From Nymphaea colorata (lineage: Eukaryota > Streptophyta > Magnoliopsida > Nymphaeales > Nymphaeaceae): DNA of 64,000 nt. A program made the position numbers and the translations under genes. Shown piece by piece: positions 1 through 12,271 of this stretch. The DNA lies in contig NC_045138.2 of NCBI RefSeq assembly GCF_008831285.2, positions 2,059,143 to 2,123,142 on the forward strand, in the 5' to 3' direction. How positions within the stretch are numbered: the stretch's first letter is position 1; each line of letters begins with the position of its first letter. The notes beneath the pieces were generated by a model, which was not told the DNA's origin, did not search any database, and worked only from the letters and a program-made list of their open reading frames with translations.

Positions 1-27
1 ATACATATTTTCTAAGTATTTCTTATT

Positions 28-77
<50 letters not shown>

Positions 78-1045
78 GGCCGTACCCCCGCACCCAAGCT
101 TTTTAAAAATAGTCAGTACCTGTACTCGCACCGGCACCCGTACCCGTACCTATGTGACAGATCAGAAGCTGTTTTAAAATATAAGATTAATAAAGGATAG
201 TGTTGTGTTCAAAGTTCAAACATGAGTATGGATCTGTAATTTAATTGTTTTTGTGTTTGCAATCACGTCCCTTGGCAAACCTGAAAATTGTTTCTTTTAT
301 GAACACTATCGTGCTATCTCTATTCATTTGGCAGTGATAGATGTTGAGGGAAAATTATATCTACAATCTGCTGGAGTGATGCGTCTGAGGCCTTGAAATT
401 CATGGGAACTTTTTAGAGTTATAGTTCAGGCCTTTGCACAATTGTGTTTCCTAGTAATTTTAACTATATTCCTTGGCAATGTTAGCCCTTTGCTGAGTAC
501 TTGTAAGGGTTCAAACAGTTGGTGAAGGAAAACTGCTAAATATGAAGTTGCCTACACAAGTAATGTATTGTGTAAACTGTGTGCATTTGATCATGTGTGC
601 ATTCAAGTTGGCACTGTGCTTTATTTTGCGGTTGTGATCAATCCGGAGTAGATTTTTAAACCTGAAGTGATGCTAAACCAGGGTGGTTCTACCGAGACTT
701 TAATACCGAAGGGATATGCTTTTTCTGTTTGTGCTCTTGTACCTTTGGCATAGTTTGGGAAACAGCCTGGTGAAAGTTATATTGCTAAGTGTGGTGGTAT
801 GATGTGTGCATGCATGTTTTTCTATCCTTGGTCAACTATTTGTGTGCTCTTTATTTTGATGGCAGTAGTTACATTTCATTTGTCGGTTGACCTGAACCTA
901 GCTCAAGTGTGATTTCAGACTTGAGTTATTTCTGATTTTCCAATTAGGGAGTGGCACCAGAACACATTTATTTGTTTTAGCAATGCTATTTTTTTCTTTT
1001 GAAAACGTTGCATCACTCTGACGGATTGCATCTTTGATGTTGTAG
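1..1045 (+). other. Intron of the RanBP1-like gene (partial)
   Basis: This is AT-rich DNA ending in a TTGATGTTGTAG acceptor directly before the RanBP1 tail exon. No upstream exon encoding the rest of the Ran-binding domain is visible, so the intron continues beyond the left edge. It contains a (TA)n tract and, just after it, a short GTACCC/GTACGG-rich patch that looks like a decayed repeat end. Confidence 0.6.
34..75. repeat. (TA)n microsatellite
   Basis: An uninterrupted TA dinucleotide run of about 20 units lies inside the RanBP1 intron. Confidence 0.95.
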
Positions 1046-1275
1046 ACTGCAAGAAGTTCATGGAAATGGTTCAGGAAATCGCAGAATCCATGGGCAAGAA
1101 AGGAGTAGAGAACAAGGATGCTGCAGCTACTGCTGATCTTCTTGATAAGTTGTCTGTTGGTGGTGAAAAGAAGGAAGCTGAATCTAGCAGCAGCACTGCA
1201 CAAGAGAGTGAGAGCAAGCCATCTGAACCCGCCAAGGAAAAGGAAGCTGTTAAGGAGGCACAATCTGAGGACTAA
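1046..1275 (+). CDS. RANBP1: RanBP1-like protein, last exon (partial)
   Basis: RanBP1 proteins bind Ran-GTP in the cytoplasm and assist RanGAP in hydrolysing GTP during nuclear transport. Only the 3' coding exon lies in the window. After a TGTAG acceptor it reads CKKFMEMVQEIAES, the final helix of the Ran-binding domain, followed by an acidic, Ser/Glu/Lys-rich tail with the DLLDKLSV motif seen in plant RanBP1 C-termini, ending KEAQSED and TAA. The exon starts two bases into a codon, so the ATG at 1060 is internal and not a start. The domain core and catalytic-partner surface are outside the window. About 300 bases of likely 3'UTR follow. Assignment rests on the helix and tail composition only, but gene order of domain end plus acidic tail fits the family well. 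Confidence 0.8.
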
Positions 1276-1600
1276 GAAAGGGGTAATTTTCCAGTCACTC
1301 TGGTTAAACATGCCTGCATTGTTTTATCTTTGTGATGCTGGCATTGCAGAGTCGGTATCGATGCGTCCATGGGTCAGTCAAAGGTTGGAGAGAGTCTGTG
1401 TGCTTTGGATTGTTGATTGGGGTTTTGTTTTGTGGCTTCGGTGCGGTCTGTGTAAGAGTTGTCTAGGGTCTGGGCGTTGTCGTCTCTTCTGTACTTCGCT
1501 CTTCCGAGTGAGATTTTTCTTCTGTTGGTGCTGTACCTGTTAATATGCTTTATTATTTTAGAAGGGCATTGGTTCAAAAGGCAATCCTTCGACCTTATAT
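1276..1600 (+). other. Probable 3'UTR of the RanBP1-like gene
   Basis: GT-rich sequence without a conserved reading frame follows the stop. An AATATG/TTTATTATTTT patch near 1543-1560 could serve as a polyadenylation region. The exact 3' end cannot be fixed by eye. Confidence 0.4.
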
Positions 1601-1969
1601 GTGTGCCTTCTACTTGGTTCTATTTAATGTCAATTTTGCATGAGTGGATTGAATGGAATCGCAGCTGCAATGGAGTCGCAGCAGCGTTTCCACTTCCTGC
1701 ACAGGGGAATGCATACGGGAGCAGTAAGGGCAAGGGTACTCTAGCTTTGACGTTTTATCTGTGGGAACGTGACGAACAGTGCCTTCAGTTTCTGTTCTTG
1801 GGTCAGTTGGATCTAGGGTGTCTTGTTTCTGGCACCTCAGGAACGAGGCTTTGAGAGGGTTTTACGTTTTCCCATGAACGACAGAAACGAGGGCTGCGAA
1901 TGTGTCCGACAGCGAAACGTAATGGTCGCATTTTGGTTTGTTTTAGCATCCGCCAAACAATGAAACAAC

Positions 1970-2072
1970 GGTCTTGAGAGGGCGTCATTGGGAGTGCAAC
2001 ATATCGATGCAGATCAGAAACTGCGGGAAATAAACAAGGGTCTTGAGAGGGCGTCTTTGGGAGTGCAACATA
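1970..2072. repeat. Direct repeat, two 34-bp units 69 bp apart
   Basis: A unit beginning GGTCTTGAGAGGGCGTC and ending GTGCAACATA occurs at 1970 and again at 2039 with one mismatch. Confidence 0.8.
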
Positions 2073-2435
2073 CCCAGGAACCTCTCTCCTTCACCATGGC
2101 TGGCCCCAATCGTGGCCCTTCTCGATGGGTCGCCCGAAATGGAGCATCTTGATGAACTCTGTCAGATTTTTTTAATTTGATTCTCGCCGGATGATTGCCC
2201 TTTGATTCTTCGATTGGGCTAGGAATTAGAGGAATTTCTCTCGTACCTCACTGCCTTCATCTCCCTCATCGATCCCCTCTCCTGGTGCGGCAACATTGAT
2301 AGGGTCTGTGCCTTCACGGAGGAAATGAGGCCTGCGGTTTCAGCGATAGGGCGAGAAACATGTGAACTCCCTACTGAAGAACTTCGCCGCTGTGGGGTTG
2401 GTGAAGGAGTTGCACTGGCTGGCAGGAAATGAGGA

Positions 2436-2535
2436 TTTACTGTATCGGGGTGGGCCGGGCATCGGGCATAAACCAAAGCCCGAGGCCCGTTATTTCACAG
2501 GCCTAGCCCGGCCCGGTTAGTTTCGAGATGGCCCG
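2436..2535. repeat. GGGCC-rich hAT-end-like fragment
   Basis: The stretch has the GGGCATCGGGC / GCCTAGCCCGGCCCGG composition seen in the hAT-like elements elsewhere in the window, but no matched terminal repeats or target duplication. It is probably a remnant. Confidence 0.4.
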
Positions 2536-3867
2536 AAAGCTTTAACGCAAGAATCCTCCTTTACATGGTCCAACAATCTATTGCATGTGCTTTTTTTAGA
2601 GGCATGATCGTATCCTCCTCTCCTCATAATTGCTATTTTGTTTCCCTTTCACTGTGGCGACAGTGGGCCTCGTGCTCCTTTCTATCATGTTCCCACCTCA
2701 CTTTAGGTTTGAGTTGGTGGCCGTTTTGAAAGAAAGGCTTTCTTGTTGCAGTTTTTCATTGATGGAGCTTGCCTGTCGATGGGAGGGGCCACTTTTTTGT
2801 GTCTGGCGCGGTGCAAGCTGCATGTCTCCAAAAGCATGTACGTTGTTGGAAGTCTGGTATTTGGAAATATGAGTTGTTCGCCATCTCTACTCGGGATTAT
2901 ATAGTTCTGCAATTTTAATATACTCCCTTGCTCTCCAAGGCAGACCAATCTCGCATCCTTTTCCTTGAGTGGTGCACTAAGTTCGGATGGCTCTCATGGG
3001 GCGACCAAATACGCGATTCTTCCACATGTCTAACTTTCAAAATGAAGAACATTATTTCTTTTCTTCCCTTACGGTTGGTCATAGAGCTGTTGCTCAGCGT
3101 GACATGATTGGCACCTTATAGTAGAATTATTGCGTCTTTTACCAATATATGCTGCAGCAACCTACTATTTTCGCTTAGCTTCCATTCCGCAGCTCCGCTG
3201 CTTGCCGGCTTCGTTTGTTTTCACACTCGAAAGCGGCTTTGAGCCAGATGAGATTAGGGCCACTATTTGGACCCTAAAAGTTAGCAAGTAAATGACGGTT
3301 CTGTCAAGGTTATTTCGAGTCTTCTGGCATAGATGCCAGTTTGACGTTGTGTTTTTTTTTATGAGTTTACTACAAATTCGATCCTCCTTGGAGAATTCAA
3401 CATGGTTATCTATATTCTCATTCCTAAGAAAGCCCATCCATCTGACGTATGAGATTTTCACACAAGCTCAGTCTTTGATACTCCTTGTAAGCTTATTGCT
3501 ACTCTACCCTATCATTTCTCACCTGCCTTTTCAGGCTTGCCTTCACCCCTTGGTCGCTATTTTCATGACATATTCTTGTTGGCTAGTGAGGTTGCTCACT
3601 CTATTTGCTGTTCTCGTTGTTCCTCTTTTATCTTCAAAGAATATGAACTAAGGCCTTTGTTGCTGAAGCCTTTTTTTTTTTGTGTCATCTTTCACTCTGT
3701 AATGGATTCCAACTTCCGATCCAACGTACCTAAGATCTCGCTAATCAAGTATGTGGATGACTTCATCCTTTTTGGTAATAGGGTCTCTCCGTTAAGCCCA
3801 CCAAATGTCAGTTTTTGCTCTTGCATGTTGATTCAAGCCTCTTCGCTTCCATTCGATTACCTTGAAC

Positions 3868-4769
3868 TAGGGGTGGGTATCGGGCCGGGCCAGGTCAGCC
3901 CGTCGGGCCTAAAGCCCGGGCCCGGGCCCAGCCCATAATATTGCTGGGCCGGGTCGGGTACCGGGCCTGTCCACCCAAAATCAGGCCCAGCCCTAAATTC
4001 TCATCTATCGCTGGCCGGCCATGGCTGCTCCGACGTTATTCCTGTTCGTCCTGGTCGGATTCAGCGTCTGTGCGGACGTCGGCTGAATCCGTCAGGTGGT
4101 CCGGAGGCCGTCCACTCGGCCGAGGACGGAGCCGATTCTGGCGACGGGATAGAAGACTGAGAAACCCAACAAGCAACAGTCCAGCATGAAGAAAAATTAG
4201 GGTTCGCCAGTAACCCAACAAATAGTGCAATTCCGACCATAGCTTCCTTTCTGGAACAGAAACCCCAAGCACAAAAAGACACACGAACGCCCATATCAAA
4301 GCTTCGGACAAAACCACACAACCACTACCAGCAAACAAAATCAAACCCACTACTTTAGAAAAGGAAAAAAAATGAGCAATTATAAGAAGGCATGCAAGCA
4401 GGCAAGAGAAGGAAGACGCCGGAACCCAAAAATGGAAAACCCTAACCCTAGTAGAAATTCAATCAATGAAGAGGGGAAACCCCACAGATACACACCATAA
4501 ACACACACACCTCCGACTGAAAACTAAGCTGAGCTGAGGTAGGCGTATTCCAACCTTCCCACGAACAGAGAACTTCCGACAAGAGAAGCAGAGTTCGCCC
4601 AGGTGGAAGGTACGAATCGGACTCCGCGATGGTATCATCCAAGACAGCAGAGTTCGCTCGGGGCATGGAGATCGCCGGTGACGGTAAGAACGCTTGGGTC
4701 TTCGACAATCGACATTGACGAGACGCTCCTCTCCAACCTGCCCTACTACGGTGCGAATGGCTTCGGGTA

Positions 4770-4810
<41 letters not shown>

Positions 4811-5128
4811 GAATAAGGGAACATGCGCAGCTGGGCTGTGTAAATAGAGGGAAAGGAAGGAGGGGGAGAGGAGGAGGGAGAGGGAGACGGCCAGACGGGA
4901 AGGGCGAGGGGGAGCGGAGAGGGAGCCGGGGCAGGTGAGAGGGAGCTGGGGCGTGGAAATCTCTTGACCTAACGGGCCGTGCCGGCCTTTAGAAGTCATA
5001 ACCGGGCCCGGCCCATTAGGAACTCGGGCTGGGCCGGGCTCACTTAAGTTGGGCCCGATAACAAAATGTCTCGGCCTAGACCTGGCCCGTACCGGGCCGG
5101 GCCGGCGGTGGCCCGACGCCCAGGCCTA
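3868..5128. mobile_element. hAT-like nonautonomous element with 8-bp TSD
   Basis: The ends are TAGGGGTGGGTATCGGGCC at the left and, reverse-complemented, TAGGCCTGGGCGTCGGGCC at the right. The flanks are a perfect 8-bp duplication CCTTGAAC at 3860-3867 and 5129-5136. Both the TAGGG-type end and the 8-bp duplication are typical of hAT transposons. The interior holds a (CT)n run and no transposase frame, so mobility would need an enzyme in trans. Confidence 0.85.
4771..4807. repeat. (CT)n microsatellite
   Basis: A pure CT run lies within the hAT-like element. It generates spurious RERERE frames on the minus strand. Confidence 0.9.
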
Positions 5129-5250
5129 CCTTGAACTTAGATTATCCCTATCCTCGCCACCAACCCTCTTCCTGTGCTGCTATAGAGCAGTGCATGCTTA
5201 CTTAAATCTCAATCGTAACTGCACTGCTTTTCTTTTATCTTAGACCATCT

Positions 5251-8125
5251 TCAACACCTCGGTCTTCACCTTTTTTTTCGGAAATCATGACACAACCTTT
5301 TTGTTTTCTATCCTTTCTTTTATCACCTCCTCTCTTGTTGTTGAAGAACGCAACCCGAAACCAGTGAAACTGCTACCCTAGGCCGAATCCTCTACCTAAG
5401 ACCTCTCGGGGGAGCCTAAAAATCGAAACCTAACTAAACCATCCTATTACAGAAATGACGATGCTAGACAGGACCCCGACTTGATGCTAACAACAAGCAA
5501 AAACAAACTAAAACAAACACCAACCTAATGCCGTGGACTACGACACACACGGGCGGTGGAGGGGGAATGGCTCGGTCTGCCTGACTGATGATGGAGATGG
5601 ACTGCCGATGGATGGAAGCGGCCTTCCTGGTCATTGTCAGTGTTGATGCGAAAGACTCGGCCCACCTGGCCGAGGGAAGGAGATGAATGCAGAAGCTGAT
5701 GAAGATGGAGTTCGGCAACGGCTGCTGTAATGCCACGGTGAGAGCGCCGAGGTGAGGTGCGGACGCCTGTACGAACTGTGGGGAGACCGCAAAGGAGTGA
5801 CGCTGATGGAATGCGATGGCCAATGGAGCTCGGCCCGCCTGGCTGAGAGAAGTGGCGGTGATGGAGGGAGCCGGCCCCCCTGGCCGTCGGTGAGGGAGAG
5901 GGCGAAGAGCTCACGGGCTGCCTAGATGGTGTTGAGGTGAGGTAGGCAGGACTCGGCGCTAGGGAGTGGAGCGCCCACAAAGGTTATCCACTTGGAGAGG
6001 GATCCTAACTACCGGACTCCAGGGAAGGGGGCTAAGCTCGGAGGGAAGAATGGAGCTTAGTGGGAGAATGTGTGTGGTCTGGGCTAACCCGAGGTAGGTG
6101 CCGGTTAGGACTGGTGGAGTAGACTAGGGTTGGCCGGGTTGACTCGAGCTAGGTCTAGGTCAAGGTCATCCTAAGTTTGGACGTTGGAGGGAGTTGAGGG
6201 TTTGCGGTCAACGAAGAGGAGTTAAGAGGGTGCAAGGTTACGAGGGGTGGATATGACGAGCTCGGGACTAAGGAAATGGTAGTAACTAGGGCTCGGACTC
6301 ACTAGGGAAACTCGGGACTAACAAGGAAGGTTAATGGCCACTCTCGGTAAGGAGAGTGGGTGTTAAGGCAGGTAGTTATGGGTAGGCTTAGAAATGGAAG
6401 GTGGAATAAAGACCGAGCTGGGAAATGGTAAGAGAGTTATGGCTAGCTGAGGACTCGGTAAAGGAGTTATGGAGGGCTTGGATGAGGAGGAGGGGTTAAT
6501 GCTCGGGTGATCTCGGGTGATGGATTACGAGAGAGAATGAGGAAGATTATGAGGGAGATGGGAGATGAAGTTAAGGCGAGCTAAGACTTACCTTAAAAGC
6601 GCCATTGGGACTCGAATGGCTTGGGCCCCACGTTGGTGACACGTGGCAATATGAAGGGATGGAGATGAAGGCTTGATGGCGCCTTGGGAGCTTGAAGGGT
6701 GTGGGCCCTAAGATGTTAACATGTGGCATGATGGAGGGCGGTGATGGAGGGCTTGACCGTTGGGTGCCTTAGGCAAGAGGCGCATAGAATTATTGCACTT
6801 TGGGACTCCTCAATGAACTTATTGCTGCCTCGGAAGACGAAGCGTCCTCCTCGCCAAGGCCGAACGGACAGTCAACGAGCGGCGGATGGAATGCCACCGG
6901 AAAGATAGCAGCGGCGAGTTTTCCGGCCGCGCGTCTTGGGTCGCCGCCTGTGAGTCGATTGGGACGCGACTTAGCCCACAGTTACTAGCTTGACTGGGCG
7001 ATGCTTGCTGGGCTGCTAGGATGACCGCAGCCCCTCTCCACTTCGGCGCCACTCTCAACTTGTAGGAGAGTTCCCATGGCACCGTGGCTCAATGCTTGGC
7101 TCCGCCAAGCATCCGATGCAAGTGCTACTGGCTGTCTACCGACAATGCTCACAACTTCCACTCGGGTTCACCACACACAAACCGGCTAGTGAATGCTTGG
7201 CCAACCTTTCCAGTCACTGTCTCCCTGGATCATACAAGGGGAAAGCAACCTACTAGGGCCATGCTTTACAATGCCTGCCAAGATTAGGAATCCTCATTCC
7301 TGTCCAACCGACCTTCTTTCCGATGTGCCTGGGGAGAAAACCAACCTACTAAGGTCGGATTCAACCGTGTCTAAGAACAGCGAGAGGGATGGAACCAGGA
7401 GAGTCTTTCGGTACCAACCTGATTCTCATGCTGCCGGAATGTCACACGCAGATACTAGATGGGCAGAACCACGGCCCACTCTTCTCCACGTCCTCCCAAG
7501 TCACGACCGGCCTCTAACCTCCCTTCGTTTTCAAGGAGGGTTGCACCGTGAGGGACTTGCAAATGCGTCGAGGAAAGGAAATGTAGGTTGCCGGCTTCAA
7601 TGGCAGCTTTCCGGGAGCAACCACCTCCGTCGTTCACCTCTTCTTCACGTGGGCAGAACCACTGCCTACAAGTGCTTTGTACAAGCCTTGCTCGGTGGGG
7701 ATTACACGCCTACACGGCGGGGAGTCACACCATTTGGGTGGAGGAGAGAGAGGCAGTGTTTTACTCAAAAGTATATTTGATTAAAATGACAAGAAGATGA
7801 AATGTTACAACTTGGGCGGGTTTATATAACCCCACGTCTTGATTCACATCAACCCAACCCGAGACGGGTAGAATCAAACGACTCTAAAACAACTCAACAA
7901 TTGAAAGAGTAAATGACTCGGGACATTTAATATTAGACGTGTCTATCTCAACAATCACTAAAATAAGACTAAAACAAGACATGACGCTACAATGACTCGA
8001 CCCTAGACAAGCTCGGGCTGGACTTGGCCTAAGGCTGGGTTCCACTAGCTCGACTGAATCTTCAAGTATGTGTATTGCTGATCGGATTACTCTATACTTG
8101 CCAAATGTGAATCCCAACTGACCCT
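5251..8125. other. GC-richer repeat-like interval, no gene recognised
   Basis: Base composition shifts to purine-rich, GC-richer DNA, with many short motifs such as CTCGGG, GGAGATG and GGGAGTTGAGG repeated imperfectly. No frame shows a recognisable domain. Two diverged segments near 6600-6740 share a GGCGCCTTGGGA / GTGGGCCC / ACACGTGGCA pattern. It may be the non-coding part of a large retroelement, but I see neither LTR ends nor pol motifs. Confidence 0.4.
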
Positions 8126-8126
8126 G

Positions 8127-8868
8127 CTACCCATTACCACTGCATGTAGCCTTCCATTGCCGCCCTACGCCATAGCTCTGTGATGGCTGGAAGGCTTCAT
8201 GCGGCTGCTGCACCTGAGTGTCTGCTTGAACATGCGCTGTGCTAGGTGCTCTTCGTCCCTGGCCTTGATGGTCTCGCTGCTGTCGCCCGGCTGGTTTCCC
8301 TCTATGCCACACACCAGGTGACAGCCCTAAGGTCGCGCCTGGTTGGCCTTGCTCGTCCTGGCCTGTAGGGGATGCTTGGTGTTTGGCCTTGAGACTCTGG
8401 ACACTGGTTGGCCTTGCTCGTCCTGGCCTGTAGGGGATGCTTGGTGTTTGGCCTTGAGACTCTGGACACAGCTGGATCAAGTTGGATGCGCCTATGTTAA
8501 CCTCACTGAATTGGCTTTTCCTGGGCAGCTTTCTTCTTCTCTCTTGGGCAATGCTATGGCCTCTTTTCTTGGGTTGACGTCCTTCTGTTGCCGCCCCATG
8601 GCAGCCCCCTTGCTCTCGGTCCAAGTTTGCTCTGCCGAACCTCTTTGGATGACATTGGCCTGGTATGGGCCATCCTCCTTCGACGGCCTTCTATGGCTGC
8701 ACATTGGGCTGCAACCTCCTTTGGCTCGAGCTCTTCCTGCTCGGCCACGGGCATTAGCCTCTTTGAGTTGTGGCTAGATCCCTCATTGCTCTCATTCGAC
8801 GCAACTCCAGCCAGCCTCAGCCACATAGTCGACGGCACTCGGCTGGGTTCAGAGTTGGCTCGCAACAC
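8127..8868 (-). other. Gln/Arg/Lys-rich open frames, possible gag remnant
   Basis: Two overlapping minus-strand frames encode hydrophilic, low-complexity protein. One (8868-8554) is rich in Glu, Arg and Ser (for example EQEELEPKEVAAQCAAIEG); the other (8624-8127) is rich in Gln, Gly and Arg. Composition and the neighbouring repeat-like DNA would fit the N-terminal part of a retroelement gag, but there is no CCHC zinc knuckle, capsid motif or pol. Chance open frames in GC-rich DNA are equally possible. Confidence 0.2.
8340..8469. repeat. Perfect tandem duplication, 2 x 65 bp
   Basis: Two identical adjacent 65-bp units start TGGTTGGCCTTGCTCG and end CTCTGGACAC. No mismatch is visible, so the duplication is recent. 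Confidence 0.95.
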
Positions 8869-8947
8869 TTCTCCACTTCATTCCATTCTCCTCTCCCTTT
8901 GACAACTTCTTCTTTTTTTACATTCTCCTTTTAAGTACTTTTCACCA

Positions 8948-9140
8948 AGGGCGGAACTAGAATTTTTTTATGAGGGATCCGAATTAAAGTTTCTAAATTT
9001 TGATATGGGTTGAAATATCATTTTTCAAAATTTTTATATAAAAAAATATTTTTTTTTAAATTTACATGTAAATTCTTATTTTATTTTATTTTTTGAGGTG
9101 GAGTCAGGGCCCTTGCGAGCCCTACCCTGGCTCCGCCCCT
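8948..9140. mobile_element. MITE with GGGGCGGAGCC-type ends
   Basis: The left end reads AGGGCGGAACTAGAA and the right end, reverse-complemented, AGGGGCGGAGCCAGGG, enclosing AT-rich DNA. No clean target duplication is visible. Related remnants occur at about 11500-11670, 28130-28320, 39665-39890, 45030-45140, 52335-52445 and 63510-63690. Confidence 0.6.
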
Positions 9141-10064
9141 CCTTCCCACAGTTATGGTTTATTAGTTATTGATGGTGGATTTAGAAAAAACACAACAATT
9201 TGAATGTTCAAGAATTCAGCAACGAATATAACCTCAATTAGGTTGGTTGTCAAGGCTGGCGTCCACCTCGCCCTTAGCATCTATTGGAAGATGGTTTTTG
9301 CTTCCCACTAGCGCTTTGTCTTTATTTTTGTTTTTTTTTTTCTCATAATTTTTCTCTTGTTTAGTTGCTTTTGTTTATATATATATATAATGACTTTGGT
9401 GTGATTTTCTTAGTGCAGAAATCACTCATCTCCTATACCATCCAACATTAATGGTCACTGAACGCATTTACTCCCATGTGAACCTCGAATGAATCTGGTT
9501 CTGCGCTCCACGCTACCTAAGATTACTTTATTGGTGTGGGTAAATATCTTTAGTGAGGTGGGTAAGTATCTTCCAATATGAATCTGTGGATGGTTCATCC
9601 TGACCCTCGTTGATGTCATCCAATTGTCCATAATACTTGATGATCATGGATTAAAAGATTAAAAAAAAAAAGATCAGCTTCAGAAGGTCATTGTTATGAT
9701 GACATACTTAGTTTAGGGAAGAACGGAAAGGAAGGTCATTGTTATGATGACATACTTAGTTTAGAGAAAGACGAAAAGAAAGATATGAGATTAGCATTAC
9801 CTAAAAGGACACGGTTGGTAGGTGATCAGTTTTTGTTTTGAATTTTGATAGTATTCTAAAAAAGTTTATAAGCGTCAATGTTAAAATACCTCATAACATA
9901 AAAAATAGACCATAATAATAAGAAAATAATATATAAAATGAAAACTTTAGCTTGGGCTTTGGCCAAGTAGTCCGTCTCTCGACTCCATTAGAATATAGAG
10001 ATTGGGGCCAGGATCACTGGGCATGGAGACCAAGACTCGAGCTTTGTCACTTATACAACATAAT
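9141..10064. other. Intergenic, no gene recognised
   Basis: AT-rich DNA without a conserved frame. Two tandem units of about 48 bp, starting GAAGGTCATTGTTATG, lie at 9683 and 9731. Confidence 0.5.
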
Positions 10065-10500
10065 TAGGGTTGCACATGAGCCGAGTCCAGCCCAAGCTTG
10101 GCAAGCTCGAGTTTGACTCGGCTCAAAAAACTCAAACTCCAGTCGAACTCCTTATAACAAGCTCGAACTCCACTAGACTACATAAATGGAGTTTGAGCTC
10201 GACTCTTTTAACCCATTTAACTCAATTATGCGTTAACTCATGTAAGCATTAACTTGTTTAACTCATGTAAACATTAACTCGTCGATTAATTCGTTTAACT
10301 CATGTTAACTTGTGACACCAGTTTTGATATTATATAAAAGATCCATTTACACCAGTTTTGATATTATATAGAATATCGTGGTTGAACTCGACTAGTTTAT
10401 CGTTCCTAGTATGTTATTAAGATCAAAATGGGACTCGTTTATAAACAAAGAATCAAATACGAGTCAAAGTTTGAGTTGGCTCGGCTCGTGGTGCAACAGT
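10065..10500. mobile_element. hAT-like element of the GAGCTCG-rich type, degraded
   Basis: The left end TAGGGTTGCACATGAGCCGAG pairs with the right end whose reverse complement is GTTGCACCACGAGCCGAG. The interior is full of CTCGAACTC / GAGTTTGAG motifs and runs of diverged AACTCATGTTAA units. The outermost bases of the right end and the target duplication are not recognisable. Confidence 0.55.
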
Positions 10501-12200
10501 CAGCCTACTTCTTTTGGCGGCTTCGTAATACATTAGTTGAAGCTGGGTGTTTCGAAGAACCTGGGAGACCGTGACGGATACGGACTGACACCAGCGTCAG
10601 TCCCCACATGTTGCTTCTTCCACATTACAACTATTAAAGTTAGTTCAGGGCAATTTAAACTACCAAAAACGCCCTCCCCATCATTTCGTCAAAGGGCGTC
10701 GATGGAAGAATCAAGAGTTATACGCATTCCGATTCCGAGTACAGTGCACTTGAAAACTTCTAGAAGCCATTTTTTTACCGTCTGCTCGCTGAGGACAATC
10801 AAATACGTGATGAGAAAAAGAAAAAATTCGGAACAATTACTTTCTTTAAAGAGCCAGTTTAGTGGGGGCATTATCCAGGCAGTCGAGCTTAGTTTCATGA
10901 AATTTACAATAGGAATCAAATCTTAGTAAGAAGAAAAGAATCATATAGACTCATATTCTTCTTTTTTTTACATGTATTTTGTGTTTTTAATGTGTGGACC
11001 TTATTTTACCAAGATATGTTTGGTTGGTGCTTTCTTCACTTCACTTGCAAAACCCTGTAATAGTGAAAAAAAACCTCTTCTTTTTTGTTCAAAGGTATTT
11101 AAGTATAGATATTATGTTCATAACGTGTTTACGTGTATGTGTGCTTGCATCCATGCACATGCATCAGAGAAAGAGAGGAAAGAAGAGGTTCACTTAGCTT
11201 TCATAGTGGTATTCTTGGTTTCAAATTTAACACTCCTGAATGCCATCAACATATAATAACCTTTTAAGACTCGAACGAAAGATGTGGTTACTACATGCCA
11301 CCAAATCTGATCCGTTGCACTACCCATCATTTGGCAAGAGAGAAAGAAATTATATAAGCAACAAAAGCTGACTATTGTTATATAAACTTGAAATTATCCT
11401 CAAACATTCAATATTCAATTTTGACACGTATCATCTCTGTGCCCGATATGTATACAATACCTTCCTTGATTACATTCGCGAATTTTCATAGAGTCTTAAG
11501 CATGGCAAAGCTAAGGTAGGGCCTACAACGGCTCTGGCCCACCTACAAAGAAAATAAAAGTTACATGTAAATTAAAAAAAAAAACTTTATTATATATAAA
11601 AACTTTTAAAAAATAATATTTTTGCCCATATCAAAATTTTCAAAATTTAAAAACTTTAATGTAGTTTTCTTGATAGCTCGACGCTTGGTCCGATAAGATA
11701 AGAAACCTGGTTGAAAATGATGGGACGCCAAATCATTTTGCAATAAAATTGTTGTTTTTCGCTTAAATACTACTCAAGGAAAATGAAAAGAGAAATAAAA
11801 TCAGACAATCGTTTTCATATTAACCTTTGCTCTATCGACATGTTTTGATATGTATGAATGGTTCCTTAGTAAAAAAGGAAAAAGCATATTTTATATCATC
11901 AGCCAATTAACGGATACAAGAAGAAGCCAATCCGGAACAGGTGCAGGAACAATAAATGTGATTCTTGGATCTTGTCTCCTGAAGGCCCGACCCGTTTGTA
12001 CCCACAGCAGCCAGAAGATCAGAACTCGGGCAGTTCGACTGGTCCAACACGGCCATGGCCCTTCGGCGCCTCAATTTCGAGAATTTGTCCTTTTCAGTCA
12101 TTTCGTCTCACGCCAAACAGCGTCCACCGACAAAAAGGGGAGCAAAGGAAGGAACAGCCGAGACAAGTGCTCTTCCCGATCGAGATTGTAAGAGAAAAGC
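10501..12200. other. Intergenic / upstream of the transporter gene
   Basis: No supported gene. A GGGGCGGAGCC-type MITE remnant lies at about 11500-11670. The final few hundred bases become GC-richer and presumably contain the transporter promoter, but no TATA box stands out. Confidence 0.4.
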
Positions 12201-12232
12201 GAGGAAGAGATCTTTTCTTTTTTACTTCTCAG

Positions 12233-12271
12233 ATGGGTAAGAGGAAAAAGTCGAGGTCAGCAATGGTGGAG
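12233..12271 (+). other. Short 5' exon / upstream start codon of the transporter
   Basis: An ATG opens MGKRKKSRSAMVE and stops at a strong donor, GGAG|GTAAGC, at 12271/12272. Acceptors before the transporter frame are TTTTCAG ending at 12799 and GGCAG ending at 12828. Joining to the 12829 acceptor does not continue into the transporter frame, so this ATG would be an upstream open frame on a leader exon rather than the protein start. The transcript start is unknown. Confidence 0.4.

Larger units (their letters stand above)
2880..5250 (+). mobile_element. L1-type LINE reverse transcriptase remnant
   Basis: Broken frames on the plus strand carry landmarks of plant L1 ORF2 in the right order. 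An NTRFFHMS motif (about 3009-3033) comes first, then EIRATIWTLK (about 3250), IPKKAHPSDV (about 3420-3450), SGLPSPLGRYFHDIFLLASEVAHSI (about 3535-3605), and the catalytic-type YVDDFILFGN (about 3748-3778; plant L1 usually has YADD). The conserved LPxxYLxLxLS segment is split by the hAT-like element at 3868-5128 and resumes as RLSLSSP after it. Frameshifts and stops make it non-functional. I see no clear 5' end or poly(A) tail, so both boundaries are approximate. Confidence 0.7.

Noticed and set aside
4459-4999. RERERE-rich minus-strand frames
   Set aside because: They are translations of the (CT)n microsatellite inside the hAT-like element.
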